A stretch of DNA of 64,000 nucleotides from Schistocerca nitens. Its lineage: Eukaryota > Arthropoda > Insecta > Orthoptera > Acrididae. The DNA is taken from the NCBI RefSeq assembly GCF_023898315.1, contig NC_064621.1:537437383-537501382 (forward strand), in the 5' to 3' direction. Position 1 is the first letter of the stretch. Each line of letters starts with the position of its first letter. Below are positions 52,321 to 62,249 of this stretch, one piece after another. A model generated the notes under the pieces. The model did no database searches. It saw only the letters and a list, made by a program, of their open reading frames with translations, and had not been told where the DNA came from. Position numbers and translations under genes: made by a program.

Positions 52321-53678
52321 CATTCAAGATACGCTGCTGCCGCAGTTATTAGAAGACACTCCTCTGGACATAAGGCAATCAGTCTGATACCACCGGATAT
52401 CGCTCCCATTCCGCACCTACTATGACAGACACTCTTAAGATAACATTTGGAGTGAGCTGGAACGATCGTTCAGGAAACGAAAAGTGGTCTGACGCTCACC
52501 AAACTTGACACCTCTACAGTTTTATCCACGTCGAAAATTAAAACGAGAGGTCAGAAATGTCTTATAAAATGAGCCTCTGCTGCCGTTAACTCCAGATGAA
52601 GTTCAACGTGGAGTATTGTTTCCCCAAAATCACTTTATAGCGTGTAGCAATGCTCAAGGTTAACACTTTGAGCACTTGGCGTGACAGCCGTAATTATAAA
52701 CCCACTAATAGTATATTAATTGCGTGATTGCTTACATTTGGTGTAATAGGGAAGAAGTTTCGAGAACCTCTTCTCTGGACGGCGGGACAGTGCTTGTGGC
52801 GCAGCTATATTGATTCTATTTGATCATGATACGTGGTTTAAGTTCTCTTACAAGGTTCTTTCAGAGCCCAAAGAAAAATAGTTCCAACAGCAAAAAGTCG
52901 ATTTCATATTTCGGTGACTATAAACAGTAAACATTACATGCGAACGTCAGGAAATTCGTCATATTATTTGCTATAACTTGGGGAAAACCGTACTTCGAAA
53001 TGTTGATTCATTGTGGCTATATCTGGGATGGTCTGTCGTAGCTGCCTCACCTTGCATATAAAGAGATTTCCGCTGATCATCAGTTGGCTTGACCAACGAA
53101 ACAGTAGAGGCAATTTTTCACGCGGTTTTATACAGCGGTACATGGACCGCAAGTACGACGACAGTAAACATCTCGGCTGACCTTACTACGTCGATTGGAA
53201 GGGAAGAATATTAACCCTGCCTTGCACACTCTGGCCGTTGGACTGTATGAGCGTCATCCTCACGCCACGCATCTGCAGTGTTCGCAGATCACTTCAGTTG
53301 CTAGAAGCTAGATCTAAGACATTCTTTCAGAATGAAACAGAATCTTCTTGCTGCTGTAGATGGTAGAATGATTAGAACGATTAAGTTAGTCCAAGGTAGG
53401 AGCTGTACAGCAATGAAGTTAGTTAAAACGTGAAGGAGCCAGAAGTCGTATGTGTGTTATATTCTGTGGCGCAGCTCAGTGGCCTGGTACCATCATGACG
53501 CTAATGGGTAGACAGAGCGCTGAGTTAAACGACACGAAGGAGAACACTGCATCATCGACCAGCGGAGGACGTGACAAGAAGCAGCTCGCCACACTCCAGG
53601 GTGTCAACACCAAGGGGGATAACTGGGTCAGTTACGTCATCCGAGTAACACCAGAATATTCCACAGTCGTACAGGGAG
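52321..53678. other. No recognised feature
   Basis: About 1.35 kb with short frames only. I see no transposase, tRNA-like or LINE motif. Confidence 0.45.
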
Positions 53679-53689
53679 GAAGAACGTTA

Positions 53690-53879
53690 GCCGGCCGGAG
53701 TGGCCGAGCGGTTCTAGGCGCTACAGTCTGGAGCCGAGCTACCGCTACGGTCGCAGGTTCGAATCCTGCCTCGGGCATAGATGTGTGTGATGTCCTTAGG
53801 TTTAATTAGTTCTAAGTTCTAGGCGACTGATGACCTTAGAAGTTAAGTCGCATAGTGCTCAGAGCCATTTGAACCATTT
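53690..53879 (+). repeat. tRNA-derived SINE, common family
   Basis: Head GGCCGGAGTGGCCGAGCGG, B box GGTTCGAATCC. Flanked by GAAGAACGTTA (53679-53689) and GAAGAACGGTA (53880-53890), 11 bp with one mismatch. Confidence 0.95.
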
Positions 53880-54182
53880 GAAGAACGGTAAACATCAGCG
53901 GCAGAAAGCTGTATTTAAGGACCGAGAGTCAGTTTGTCGTCATACGCGGTCGTGAGGGGTTGCGGAGACGCAGAGCCTGTGTCACTCAGCGCCGCCACCA
54001 GTTCCGAGTCGCCACTGTCATCGCGGTCATCGTAATAGTCACCGTTGTAAAACAAGCCGTCGCGTAGGAGGCGCCAGAGTGACGCTGCCGCTGCTGTCAC
54101 TATCGTCAGAGACCCGAAGGAAACAATACAACATGAATGCAATTCACCTAAAGTGAATGTTCACTGTGCCATTTCAGCCAGT

Positions 54183-54613
54183 AAAATTTTTGGTACTTTT
54201 TCCTCGAAGGTGCAACTGTAACTAGGCAAACCTATCTGAACATGTTGCGGAATTGGCTGTTCCCTCAACTCGAAGAAGGGGCACGTCAATTCCTATTCCA
54301 GCAGGATGGGGCACCACCCCACTGGCACGTAACTATTCGAACGAAACGTACCCACAGCACTGGATCGGCCGCCAGCACTTCATCACTGGCCTCCAAGAAG
54401 CCCTGACTCATCCCTTTTGAATTTTTTTCGTGGAGGTATGTTGAAGATAGCGTGTTTCGACCACCTCTACCAGCTAACATTGAGGAACTGAAAGGAGTAA
54501 CTGCAGATATCCAAACTGTTGTGCTGGAGATGCTGTAGAGAGTGTGGAATGAGTTTGAGCATCGAATTGATGTCGCTCGAGTGTCTGGAATGGGTCATAT
54601 TGACCATTTATGA
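54183..54613 (+). pseudogene. Mariner-like transposase C-terminal relic
   Basis: Plus strand: YLNMLRNWLFPQLEEGARQF and FLFQQDGAPPHWH (second catalytic Asp) match YLDMLENWLMPQLE and FIFQQDGAPPHFH of the intact protein at 19179-20231. After a frame change comes WPPRSPDSSLLNFF, which has lost the third Asp position. Then VEDSVFRPPLPANIEELKGV and RVWNEFEHRIDVARVSGMGH run to a stop at 54611-54613. The N-terminal half is missing. Confidence 0.8.
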
Positions 54614-54739
54614 ATTTGTTTTCTACGGAAAACAAACTTTGTTAAGTGCGCTTCACATTGATTAATTACCCAAGGTTCGTTCATGTTTCTTTGTTTAAAT
54701 ACAGATTTTCAAAGTAGTAGTATTTTTTTTTTTTAAATT

Positions 54740-55060
54740 GTCATGCCTTTTGTGTCATTGAACTCGCTGACTGTGAGCTGACGATTCAGCGACGATTTCG
54801 TACCAATTGTCAGATAAAAGCACCAGCAGACAATACAATCCGTGGATCGTGCAAGCCTTTCTGTGAGAATGACTGCTTATTGCAGCAAGACAATTGAGGC
54901 TTCATTCTGTAACAACCTGGTGCTCCATCTCTCTTTCAGACGTTCGCGACTACCTCGGTGCTAACTGCCTTATTGTTGAACTGGACGTGCCTCCCATTAT
55001 GACCGTCATCTTCATCAGTGCCCCCCCCCCCTCCCAAGTCACCCGACTTAAACACAAGTG
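54740..55060 (+). pseudogene. Probable second mariner-like transposase relic
   Basis: Mixed frames give DCELTIQRRFRTN-QIKAPAD and NTIRG-CKPF, similar to the QRHFRTKFNKDPPTANSIRR and CLCKG segments of the 350-residue protein. Further on come a DGAPP-like GAPS and a KSPDLN-like tail after a run of C at 55021-55033. Much is missing between. The N-terminal relic follows a C-terminal relic on the same strand, so they are probably two separate copies. Confidence 0.45.
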
Positions 55061-55094
55061 AACGTCCGCCCTCGGTAGTTATGAGTATTTATGA

Positions 55095-55400
55095 GTAAAG
55101 GAATCAACGATCAACTAGAACGGAAGTCTTGTGACGTCCGCCCAGACCAAACGCAACAACCAATGCCGAACAAAATGGAAAAAAAGTGTTCAGTGCTACA
55201 GAATGTCAATGCTAAGGGCCCGGGTTCGATTCCCGACTCGGTCGGAGATTTTCTTCGCTCAGGGACTGGGTGTTGTGTTGTCCTAATCATCATCATTTCA
55301 TCCCCACCGACGCGCAAGTCGCCGAAGTAGCGTCAGATCGAAAGACTTGCACCAAGCGAGCGGTCTACCCGACGGGAGGCCCTAGTTACACGTCATTTAC
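55095..55400 (+). repeat. Composite tRNA-like SINE
   Basis: The first part (55095-55185) has GTGACGTCCGCCC and GAACAAAATGGAAAAAAAG, and resembles the module at 30090-30212. It is joined at its A-run to a tRNA-like 3' part (55186 on: GTGTTCAGTG, GGGCCCGGGTTCGATTCCC). A body follows (GATTTTCTTCGCTCAGGGAC, ATCATCATTTCATCCCC) that also occurs inverted at 58555-58702. No acceptor 5' half or A box of a normal tRNA precedes the D-arm. Confidence 0.7.
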
Positions 55401-56055
55401 ATTTTTAGCAGGAGTGCATTCTTCTTACGGGATTATGTCGGAGACCATGTGTCCCTACCTTTACTGACAATTAATTTGAAAGATTCAAACATATTTTTAG
55501 GAAACAGTCTACAGATTGAGTATACTCGTATATTACAAAATGCGTCTTATCGTTGCCATACTGACTTTTACACATTTAGTCCGACCAGGTTCGGTTTTCA
55601 ACCATCACCCAGGGACTATATCAAAATAGACAGAAATGAACAATACAGATTACCGACGAAAAGACACACCCCATAGTCGTTATGTATTGAACATCATACG
55701 TAAAGATGTTCGAAAGAAGTGCCCACGGAGCAAAAGCAAAACGATTATTACATTTTGTTTATCATTCTACAGACGAATGCCATACTACGGAGTGTATTGC
55801 GACACACATTAACAGTTATCAGTGTAATATTTTCACTCGTTCAACTTATTATTAGATACATAGACTGAGCGTCAAGGATACTTGTAGAGCCAGAGTAAAC
55901 ATATGGTCGCACACACAAGAGTGTACCCATCAAAGATAACACAGTCCAAGAAACAAAAATGATTTAAATCGGTCATTACAAAAATATGCAATACATAATA
56001 TAGTATTTTTTCATATAGTATAATCACAAATTCAGCGTATTACCAGGGTAACATC
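55401..56055. other. No recognised feature
   Basis: AT-rich, one 75-codon frame without motif. Confidence 0.4.
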
Positions 56056-56064
56056 AGTAACTCA

Positions 56065-56216
56065 AGCCGGCCGCTGAAGCCTGCTACGGTCGCAGGTTCG
56101 AATCCTGCCTCGGGCATGGATGTGTGTTATGTGCTTAGGTTAGGTTTAAGTTGTTCTAAGTCTAGGGGACTGATGACCTGAGATGTTAAGTAGTGCTTAG
56201 ACCCATTTGAACCATA
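56065..56216 (+). repeat. tRNA-derived SINE, internally shortened
   Basis: Common family, but about 35 bp of the head between the A and B boxes is missing (GCCGGCCGCTGAAGCC runs straight into CTACGGTCGCAGG). Perfect 9-bp duplication AGTAACTCA at 56056-56064 and 56217-56225. Confidence 0.92.
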
Positions 56217-56225
56217 AGTAACTCA

Positions 56226-56945
56226 GATTAATATAAGCAACTACTAGGCTAGGAACTGCGAAATATACATGTAAATTATATTCATGTATTGAGTACAAAA
56301 CTGAAGTAAAACTCGGAAGATTACACTGTTACACATAAGATCAAAGTACATCAATTTGGTATGACACCAAAAGAGTTCCAAAGAAGGATCGGTATGTGGT
56401 CGCTGATATCGATCGTGGTGTGTTTGGACCTCTATGGCGAAGGCTCGACTGTCATATTGATGTTCGCTGAGACAGAAACAATACCCATATTTGGCACCTG
56501 AAACGTGAGTTTAAAACTTCAAGAGATGATCTATGCATCGATAGATGTCTATTTTCTGTGTGTCTCGTAGTTCGCACACAATCGTCTTCTAAAACGCCAG
56601 AGCTACTTATGAGCAACCATGCACACTAATTTCGTACAGAAGTGGCGGATGTTTCAGAATATCTCATTTTATTACTCATTTAACAACCCTATGAATGTTA
56701 GTCACACAAGCCAGATTCGGCAGATGACACTAAAGAGGGCAAACTAATCTCTGGTTCATCAGCTATGAACCATCATGGACCGAGGATCACAGTTTTCTCT
56801 TCACAGCGTAGTAGTCTCTTCGCGATCCTCACATTGCTTGGTTCATTCGTAAAGGAGCGTTGGCATGACGTAAAGAAGACTCGTTAGGAAAATTTCGGTA
56901 AAGCGGGTCGCCGGTTTCTGAGATTTCTCCAGCCTTATTTTGAAA
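56226..56945. other. No recognised feature
   Basis: No coding or repeat signature seen. Confidence 0.4.
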
Positions 56946-56947
56946 TA

Positions 56948-58369
56948 CACTCCTGGAAATTGAAATAAGAACACCGTGAATTCATTGTCCCAGGAAGGGG
57001 AAACTTTATTGACACATTCCTGGGGTCAGATACATCACATGATCACACTGACAGAACCACAGGCACATAGACACAGGCAACAGAGCATGAACAATGTCGG
57101 CACTAGTACAGTGTATATCCACCTTTCGCAGCAATGCAGGCTGCTATTCTCCCATGGAGACGATCGTAGAGATGCTGGATGTAGTCCTGTGGAACGGCTT
57201 GCCATGCCATTTCCACCTGGCGCCTCAGTTGGACCAGCGTTCGTGCTGGACGTGCAGACCGCGTGAGACGACGCTTCATCCGGTCCCAAACATGCTCAAT
57301 GGGGGACAGATCCGGAGATCTTGCTGGCCAGGGTAGTTGACTTACACCTTCTAGAGCACGTTGGGTGGCATGGGATACATGCGGACGTGCATTGTCCTGT
57401 TGGAACAGCAAGTTCCCTTGCCGGTCTAGGAATGGTAGAACGATGGGTTCGATGACGGTTTGGATGTACCGTGCACTATTCAGTGTCCCCTCGACGATCA
57501 CCAGTGGTGTACGGCCAGTGTAGGAGATCGCTCCCCACACCATGATGCCGGGTGTTGGCCCTGTGTGCCTCGGTCGTATGCAGTCCTGATTGTGGCGCAC
57601 ACCCGCACGGCGCCAAACACGCATACGACCATCATTGGCACCAAGGCAGAAGCGACTCTCATCGCTGAAGACGACACGTCTCCATTCGTACCTCCATTCA
57701 CGCCTGTCGCGACACCACTGGAGGCGGGCTGCACGATGTTGGGGCGTGAGCGGAAGACGGCCTAACGGTGTGCGGGACAGTAGCCCAGCTTCATGGAGAC
57801 GGTTGCGAATGGTCCTCGCCGATGCCCCAGGAGCAACAGTGTCCCTAATTTGCTGGGAAGTGGCGGTGCGGTCCCCTACGACACTGCGTAGGATCCTACG
57901 GTCTTGGCGTGCATCCGTGCGTCGCTGCGGTCCGGTCCCAGGTCGACGGGCACGTGCACCTTCCGCCGACCACTGGCGACAACATCGATGTACTGTGGAG
58001 ACCTCACGCCCCACGTGTTGAGCAATTCGGCGGTACGTCCACCCGGCCTCCCGCATGCCCACTATACGCCCTCGCTCAAAGTCCGTCAACTGCACATACG
58101 GTTCACGTCCACGCTGTCGCGGCATGCTACCAGTGTTAAAGACTGCGATGGAGCTCCGTATGCCACGGCAAACTGGCTGACACTGACGACGGCGGTGCAC
58201 AAATGCTGCGCAGCTAGCGCCATTCGACGGCCAACACCGCGGTTCCTGGTGTGTCCGCTGTGCCGTGCGTGTGATCATTGCTTGTACAGCCCTCTCGCAG
58301 TGTCCGGAGCAAGTATGGTGGGTCTGACACACCGGTGTCAATGTGTTCTTTTTTCCATTTCCAGGAGTG
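56948..58369 (-). mobile_element. Tc1-like transposon, 1422-bp family, copy C, apparently intact
   Basis: Inverted ends CACTCCTGGAAATTGAAAT / complement of CACTCCTGGAAATGGAAAA. TA duplication at 56946-56947 and 58370-58371. It carries the only uninterrupted transposase of the three copies. Confidence 0.97.
57103..58125 (-). CDS. Tc1-like transposase, apparently intact, DD32E spacing
   Basis: 340-residue DDE transposase that would excise and insert the 1422-bp element at TA sites. The ATG at 58125 (MPRQRGREPYVQLTDFERGR) matches the usual Tc1 start and length. The frame stays open for 72 codons upstream, but that extension has no domain and lies in the end region. Residues 10-55 form the first helix-turn-helix (WTYRRIAQHVGREVSTVHRC). 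Residues 60-120 hold an Arg-rich linker and the second one (GASARTIRNRLHEAG). Catalytic residues are D155 (VVFSDESRF), D244 (QQDNARPHV) and E277 (SPDLSPIEHVW). I count 32 residues between D244 and E277, two fewer than the classic DD34E, in the RALEGVSQLPWP stretch. No stops or shifts are seen. Copies A and B carry a stop at codon 18, where this copy has Arg. Confidence 0.94.
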   Translation of the reverse strand: MPRQRGREPYVQLTDFERGRIVGMREAGWTYRRIAQHVGREVSTVHRCCRQWSAEGARARRPGTGPQRRTDARQDRRILRSVVGDRTATSQQIRDTVAPGASARTIRNRLHEAGLLSRTPLGRLPLTPQHRAARLQWCRDRREWRYEWRRVVFSDESRFCLGANDGRMRVWRRAGVRHNQDCIRPRHTGPTPGIMVWGAISYTGRTPLVIVEGTLNSARYIQTVIEPIVLPFLDRQGNLLFQQDNARPHVSHATQRALEGVSQLPWPARSPDLSPIEHVWDRMKRRLTRSARPARTLVQLRRQVEMAWQAVPQDYIQHLYDRLHGRIAACIAAKGGYTLY

Positions 58370-58554
58370 TATGTTGTTGTGATGCTCAGTTTCTACTTCT
58401 TGACATTAGAACAGTGGCTGATGAATTTCATACATGCAGTGACTCAGAATTGTGTTTTGTTTGTACTGTTGAAATGAGCACACGGCATTGTGGGCCGTTA
58501 GTCCTTCATTCGAGGAAGTTCGGCTGCCGAGGGTAAGTACTTATTGCATTTGAC

Positions 58555-58702
58555 CCCACATTGAGCGACTTGCGCTTCGAAGATGGGGATGAAATGATGA
58601 TGAGGACAAAACAACACCCAGCCCTTAAGCGGAGAAAATCTCCGGCCCCAGCCGGGAATCGAAACCGGGCCCCTTGGCGTGGCATTCCGCCACGCTGACC
58701 AC
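58555..58702 (-). repeat. tRNA-like SINE joined to a LINE A-tail
   Basis: Minus strand: GTGGTCAGCGTGGCGGAATG, then GGGCCCGGTTTCGATTCCC (B box region) and GATTTTCTCCGCTTAAGGGC, the same body as 55186-55400. The A box/acceptor half is lacking. Instead the sequence follows directly the nine-A tail of the LINE at 58704-61265 on the same strand. Confidence 0.75.
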
Positions 58703-58703
58703 T

Positions 58704-61265
58704 TTTTTTTTCAGGCGCTTTATCCATTTTTTTTACTGCCTGTAGCTCTGTCACGAAACAGCTAAAAAGTTGGCCTCCAGCGAAACAGGAACCGTGACCC
58801 AAAGCAGTCACAACTTCAGAACCAAACACATTACCTATTTTTTTTATATTAAGGAAGGTAGGAGAAACAGAAACCTTCATTATTCACAAAATAAACATTT
58901 ACGTCCGGACACATGATAACTGTCCTGGAAGAAACCTCGCTACCGTCCTACCATGCAGCATGAAATAACAACAAAATCAAAGTGGGGCCACCTCCGGCAC
59001 CCTAAAGGAAAGTATTTATAGATATGAAAACAAAATTTGAAATACATCCATTTGCTAACTGTGCAAGCGTTAGTTTTTCCTTGGTCGCATACTCGAATAG
59101 TGTTCTTAGTCGATCACATTACTTGGTCGGTTTCACAACGATAGCACCGCCGCTCATCTTTCCGCACCCGGCACACTCCAAGTATATGGCGGGTCCGCAA
59201 AAACAGTTACTAGGAAATTGGCATACCAATCCTTGTACTTTTGTAGCCGTAATAGTTTTGTGTGTCCATCTTGCAAGTATTGCCAGTACTCCAGGACGTT
59301 CGGTACGGTCGTACGTGTGTCTCTATAGATGTAATGGTCCGTCATACCTGTGATCCACGCCACTGCGTTCGTCTTATGACGCGGAAAATACATTTCCTCT
59401 GGAAAAAATACTATGTCAGAACAGACTGCTGTATAGATAGTGCGCCGCATGAACGCTATTATCTTTCTTGCGAGAGTCCAGACAGCCAATGCCTCGCCGC
59501 AGACCAGCCGATGGTCGTCCGTATCCAGCACGCCGCCTTGCTGACACAAGGGCGAATCCACCAAATGTATTGCGTACTTTTTATCATTTGTAGGGTATTT
59601 TCGGTTGACGACAATGTAGCATGTTGATCTGACTGATGTAGGTAGGTGTGGGTGGTGGACCGTGCGCCACACCACGTGCCAATTAACGGGTGGATGTTAC
59701 CGTTCCACTCTATTCCGGGCGATCTGTCGAAGAAGCAGATGGTACACGTCCTTCGATGTCGACTGTCGGTTCGTCGGCAAACGCTCTCAAACGTAACTAA
59801 GTTCCACGATGAACGTGCGCACATACGTTAAAGGGGGCGATATATGGCCGACACTGACTGGAGGAAGATGCGATGTTGGTACTAGTTCTTCGATGATCGT
59901 CCCCGTAAGCGAGTGATTCCTGTTGAGCCACCGTTTGAGCATAGTATTAATGTACATGGCACGCGCCTTCTCGTGCACGTTCACTAAACCAACGCCCCCC
60001 TCTCGCGCTGGAAGGGTAAGCGTGTTGTACTGTACCTTAAAGAGTTGTCCCAGGCATACATAGTACCCAAAAGCCGCCTGAATCCTCATAGCCATCGTGC
60101 GCGTCAAGGGGAGAATGTGTGTCAGGTGGCACATCATGGGCGCGAGATAAAGGTTGACGAGTAACACTCGCTGCAGCATATCCATCGACCGTAGGGCGTT
60201 TAGTTGTACTGCCGTGAGGACTCTGAGTAACAGCCTTCGGTAGTTGTCCGCAGCCGTTCCCGCTGTCTCTTTATGAAAGGTGATACCCAAAATGCGGAGG
60301 GTTTGCACCGCAGGTAAGGGTCCTTCCGTTCCTGGTTCTAGTCCACGCCCCAAATGCATGAATTGTGATTTTCGGTAGTTGACCACACTTCCAGCTGCCA
60401 TCCCATACGTCTGTAGCCAATCCAGTGCTGTTTGAGTCTCCCCTCATTCCGTACGAGGAACACAATGTCATCCGCGTATGCTCTGCATTTGCATGATAAA
60501 TGCCGTAGGGAGATCCCGGTAAGACGGCGGCAAAGGCCTGCGAGGCACGGTTCTAAGGCGATCGCATAAAGGAGGATCGACGAGGGGCAACCCTGTCTCA
60601 CTGATCTTAAGATCTTAAAATACTCAGTTCTCTCTCCGTTGACTACCATCGCTAATCTGGCGCCGTGCAACAGCCAGATCACCCCAGTGGTCAATAATGG
60701 CAAGACACCCATCCTGTTCAACACCGCCGCGAGGTATACATGATTCACGCGATCAAAAGCATGATCAAAATCTACTGCAACCATCGCCCCCCGGAGGCAG
60801 CATGCAGCCGCGAGGGCGACGACGTCACGATAGTCTCCCAAGGCTGTGTGGATATTACTGATGCCGCCAAGACAAGTCTGATCGGCATGTATTCGATTCT
60901 CCAGCGACTTTTTGGTACGACTGCCCAGGATGCGCACGAAGATCTTGTAGTCGTTATTAAGGAGGGTCAAGGGGCGATAATCACAAGGCCGTTTGCCACC
61001 ACGGGGCTTCGGTATCGGTATCATGTGCCCTTCCGTGAATTGAATGTGAACCGGTACTTCTTGCCGCAGAAGCTCATTAAACATGCATAGCCACATCGGT
61101 GTCATAATGGTCACAAAGGCACGGTAAAATTCCAACGGGAATCCGTCTGGACCTGGGGACTTGTTGCAGGCACCTCGTGTAATCGCTTCCTCCACCACTC
61201 GGCTAACGGGGGAGCGGACAGATTTTACTGTGATTTTGTGTAAGATTATGGTATTACCTGAATAG
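58704..61265 (-). mobile_element. L1/Tx1-type LINE, 5' truncated
   Basis: Minus-strand LINE with a 3' untranslated part (58712-59150) and a run of nine A at its 3' end (T-run at 58703-58711). It encodes an RT unlike the jockey-like and RTE-type LINEs here. The 5' truncation is near 61265. Its 3' end is joined to the tRNA-like SINE at 58702. Confidence 0.82.
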
Positions 61266-61288
61266 GTTGTCTGCATGCATAATCGCAT
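59154..61288 (-). pseudogene. L1/Tx1-type reverse transcriptase and C-terminal domain, broken
   Basis: Reverse transcriptase of a non-LTR retrotransposon. The first block (60338-61288) shows GACNKSPGPDGFPLEFYRAF, PCDYRPLTLLNNDYKIFVRI, AVDFDHAFDRVNHVYLAAVL (first Asp), SVRQGCPSSILLYAIALEPC and the active site CRAYADDIVFLV with both Asp. A frameshift near 60400 leads to VVNYRKSQFMHLGRG and the thumb and linker block (59787-60401). Another near 59787 leads to the C-terminal block (59154-59675). There SPLCQQGGVLDTDDHRLVCG resembles a CCHC knuckle with the second Cys replaced by Gly. At least three breaks. The endonuclease domain is missing. Confidence 0.85.
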
Positions 61289-61631
61289 CCAATAAATCTG
61301 TCCTAGATTTCGATGGTAGCTTTCTTAAATAATCCTTTTCAAAAAAGTGTGAAGAGATAGGAATATTTGCAAGCCATATTTTATCAGGGCACAATCTAAT
61401 TTTTCAAGCGGTAGCCTTCGATTTCTTTGTCTTATCACTGGGCGACATGCGTACTATTCAGAACCGCTATTCAATATTTTATTTCCTTCAATCATTATCC
61501 TTTCTTTACGTGGCTTCGCCTAGCGTACATTACGAGCTGTTGTTGCTCAGTCCTCGGAATGTGAGCTTTTGCGTAATTTCTCTTGAATTTCATCAGTGGC
61601 ATGTGCAATTTGTTTCAGCTCACCTAGTTTT
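61266..61631. other. No recognised feature
   Basis: AT-rich spacer. Confidence 0.4.
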
Positions 61632-62014
61632 GCTTGGTTGATTGATTTGGGGAAGGGGACCAAACAGCGAGGTCATCGGTTCAAATGGCTCTGAGCACTA
61701 TGGGACTTAACATCTATGGTCATCAGTCCCCTAGAACTTAGAACTACTTAAACCTAACTAACCTAAGGACAGCACACAACACCCAGTCATCACGAGGCAG
61801 AGAAAATCCCTGACCCCGCCGGGAATCGAACCCGGGAACCCGGGCGTGGGAAGCGAGAACGCTACCGCACGACCACGAGCTGCGGACTAGGTCATCGGTC
61901 CCATCGGAGTAGGGAAGGATGGGGTAGGAAATCGGACGTCCCATTTCAGAGGAACTATCCCGGAATTTGCCTGACGCTGTTACGGAAATCACGGAAAACC
62001 TAAATCAGGATGCC
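61632..62014 (-). repeat. GAGCGAGGTGG-family SINE, headless, interrupted by another SINE
   Basis: Minus strand body and tail (complement of CCATCCTGATTTAGG... to CCAACC) without the tRNA-like head, so 5' truncated. Flanks CCTAGTTTT at 61623-61631 and 62015-62023 form a 9-bp duplication. Confidence 0.88.
61681..61888 (-). repeat. SINE with alternative tRNA-like head, inside the previous SINE
   Basis: Same type as 42991-43197 (GGGAATCGAACCC, CTACCGCACGACCACGAGCT). Perfect 11-bp duplication AGGTCATCGGT at 61670-61680 and 61889-61899. Confidence 0.95.
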
Positions 62015-62032
62015 CCTAGTTTTAGGCCGGTA

Positions 62033-62091
62033 TTGTACTATCAAATTTCTATTGATAAAATTTGTTTGTCACATAAATTTGATAGTATAAT
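62033..62091. repeat. Inverted repeat, possible MITE end
   Basis: TACTATCAAATTT (62036-62048) and AAATTTGATAGTA (62075-62087) pair perfectly. The arms extend to about 16 bp with one mismatch, around a 26-base loop. Confidence 0.7.
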
Positions 62092-62249
62092 AAAGAACTT
62101 TGTCAAAGTTAGCCCTTCGTCAAACTTTCTTTGATTAAATCTAGCTTTTGTCTCCTGTTTACTGAAGAAGAAATGTAACCGCTTGGAGATCTAGCATCGC
62201 TGCAGCTGTCTGACATCACGTGTTTATCAACATGTGTTGCTTGAGCCTT

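Noticed and set aside
57904-58536. 210-codon plus-strand frame
   Set aside because: Antisense to the copy C transposase and running past the element end; no domain.
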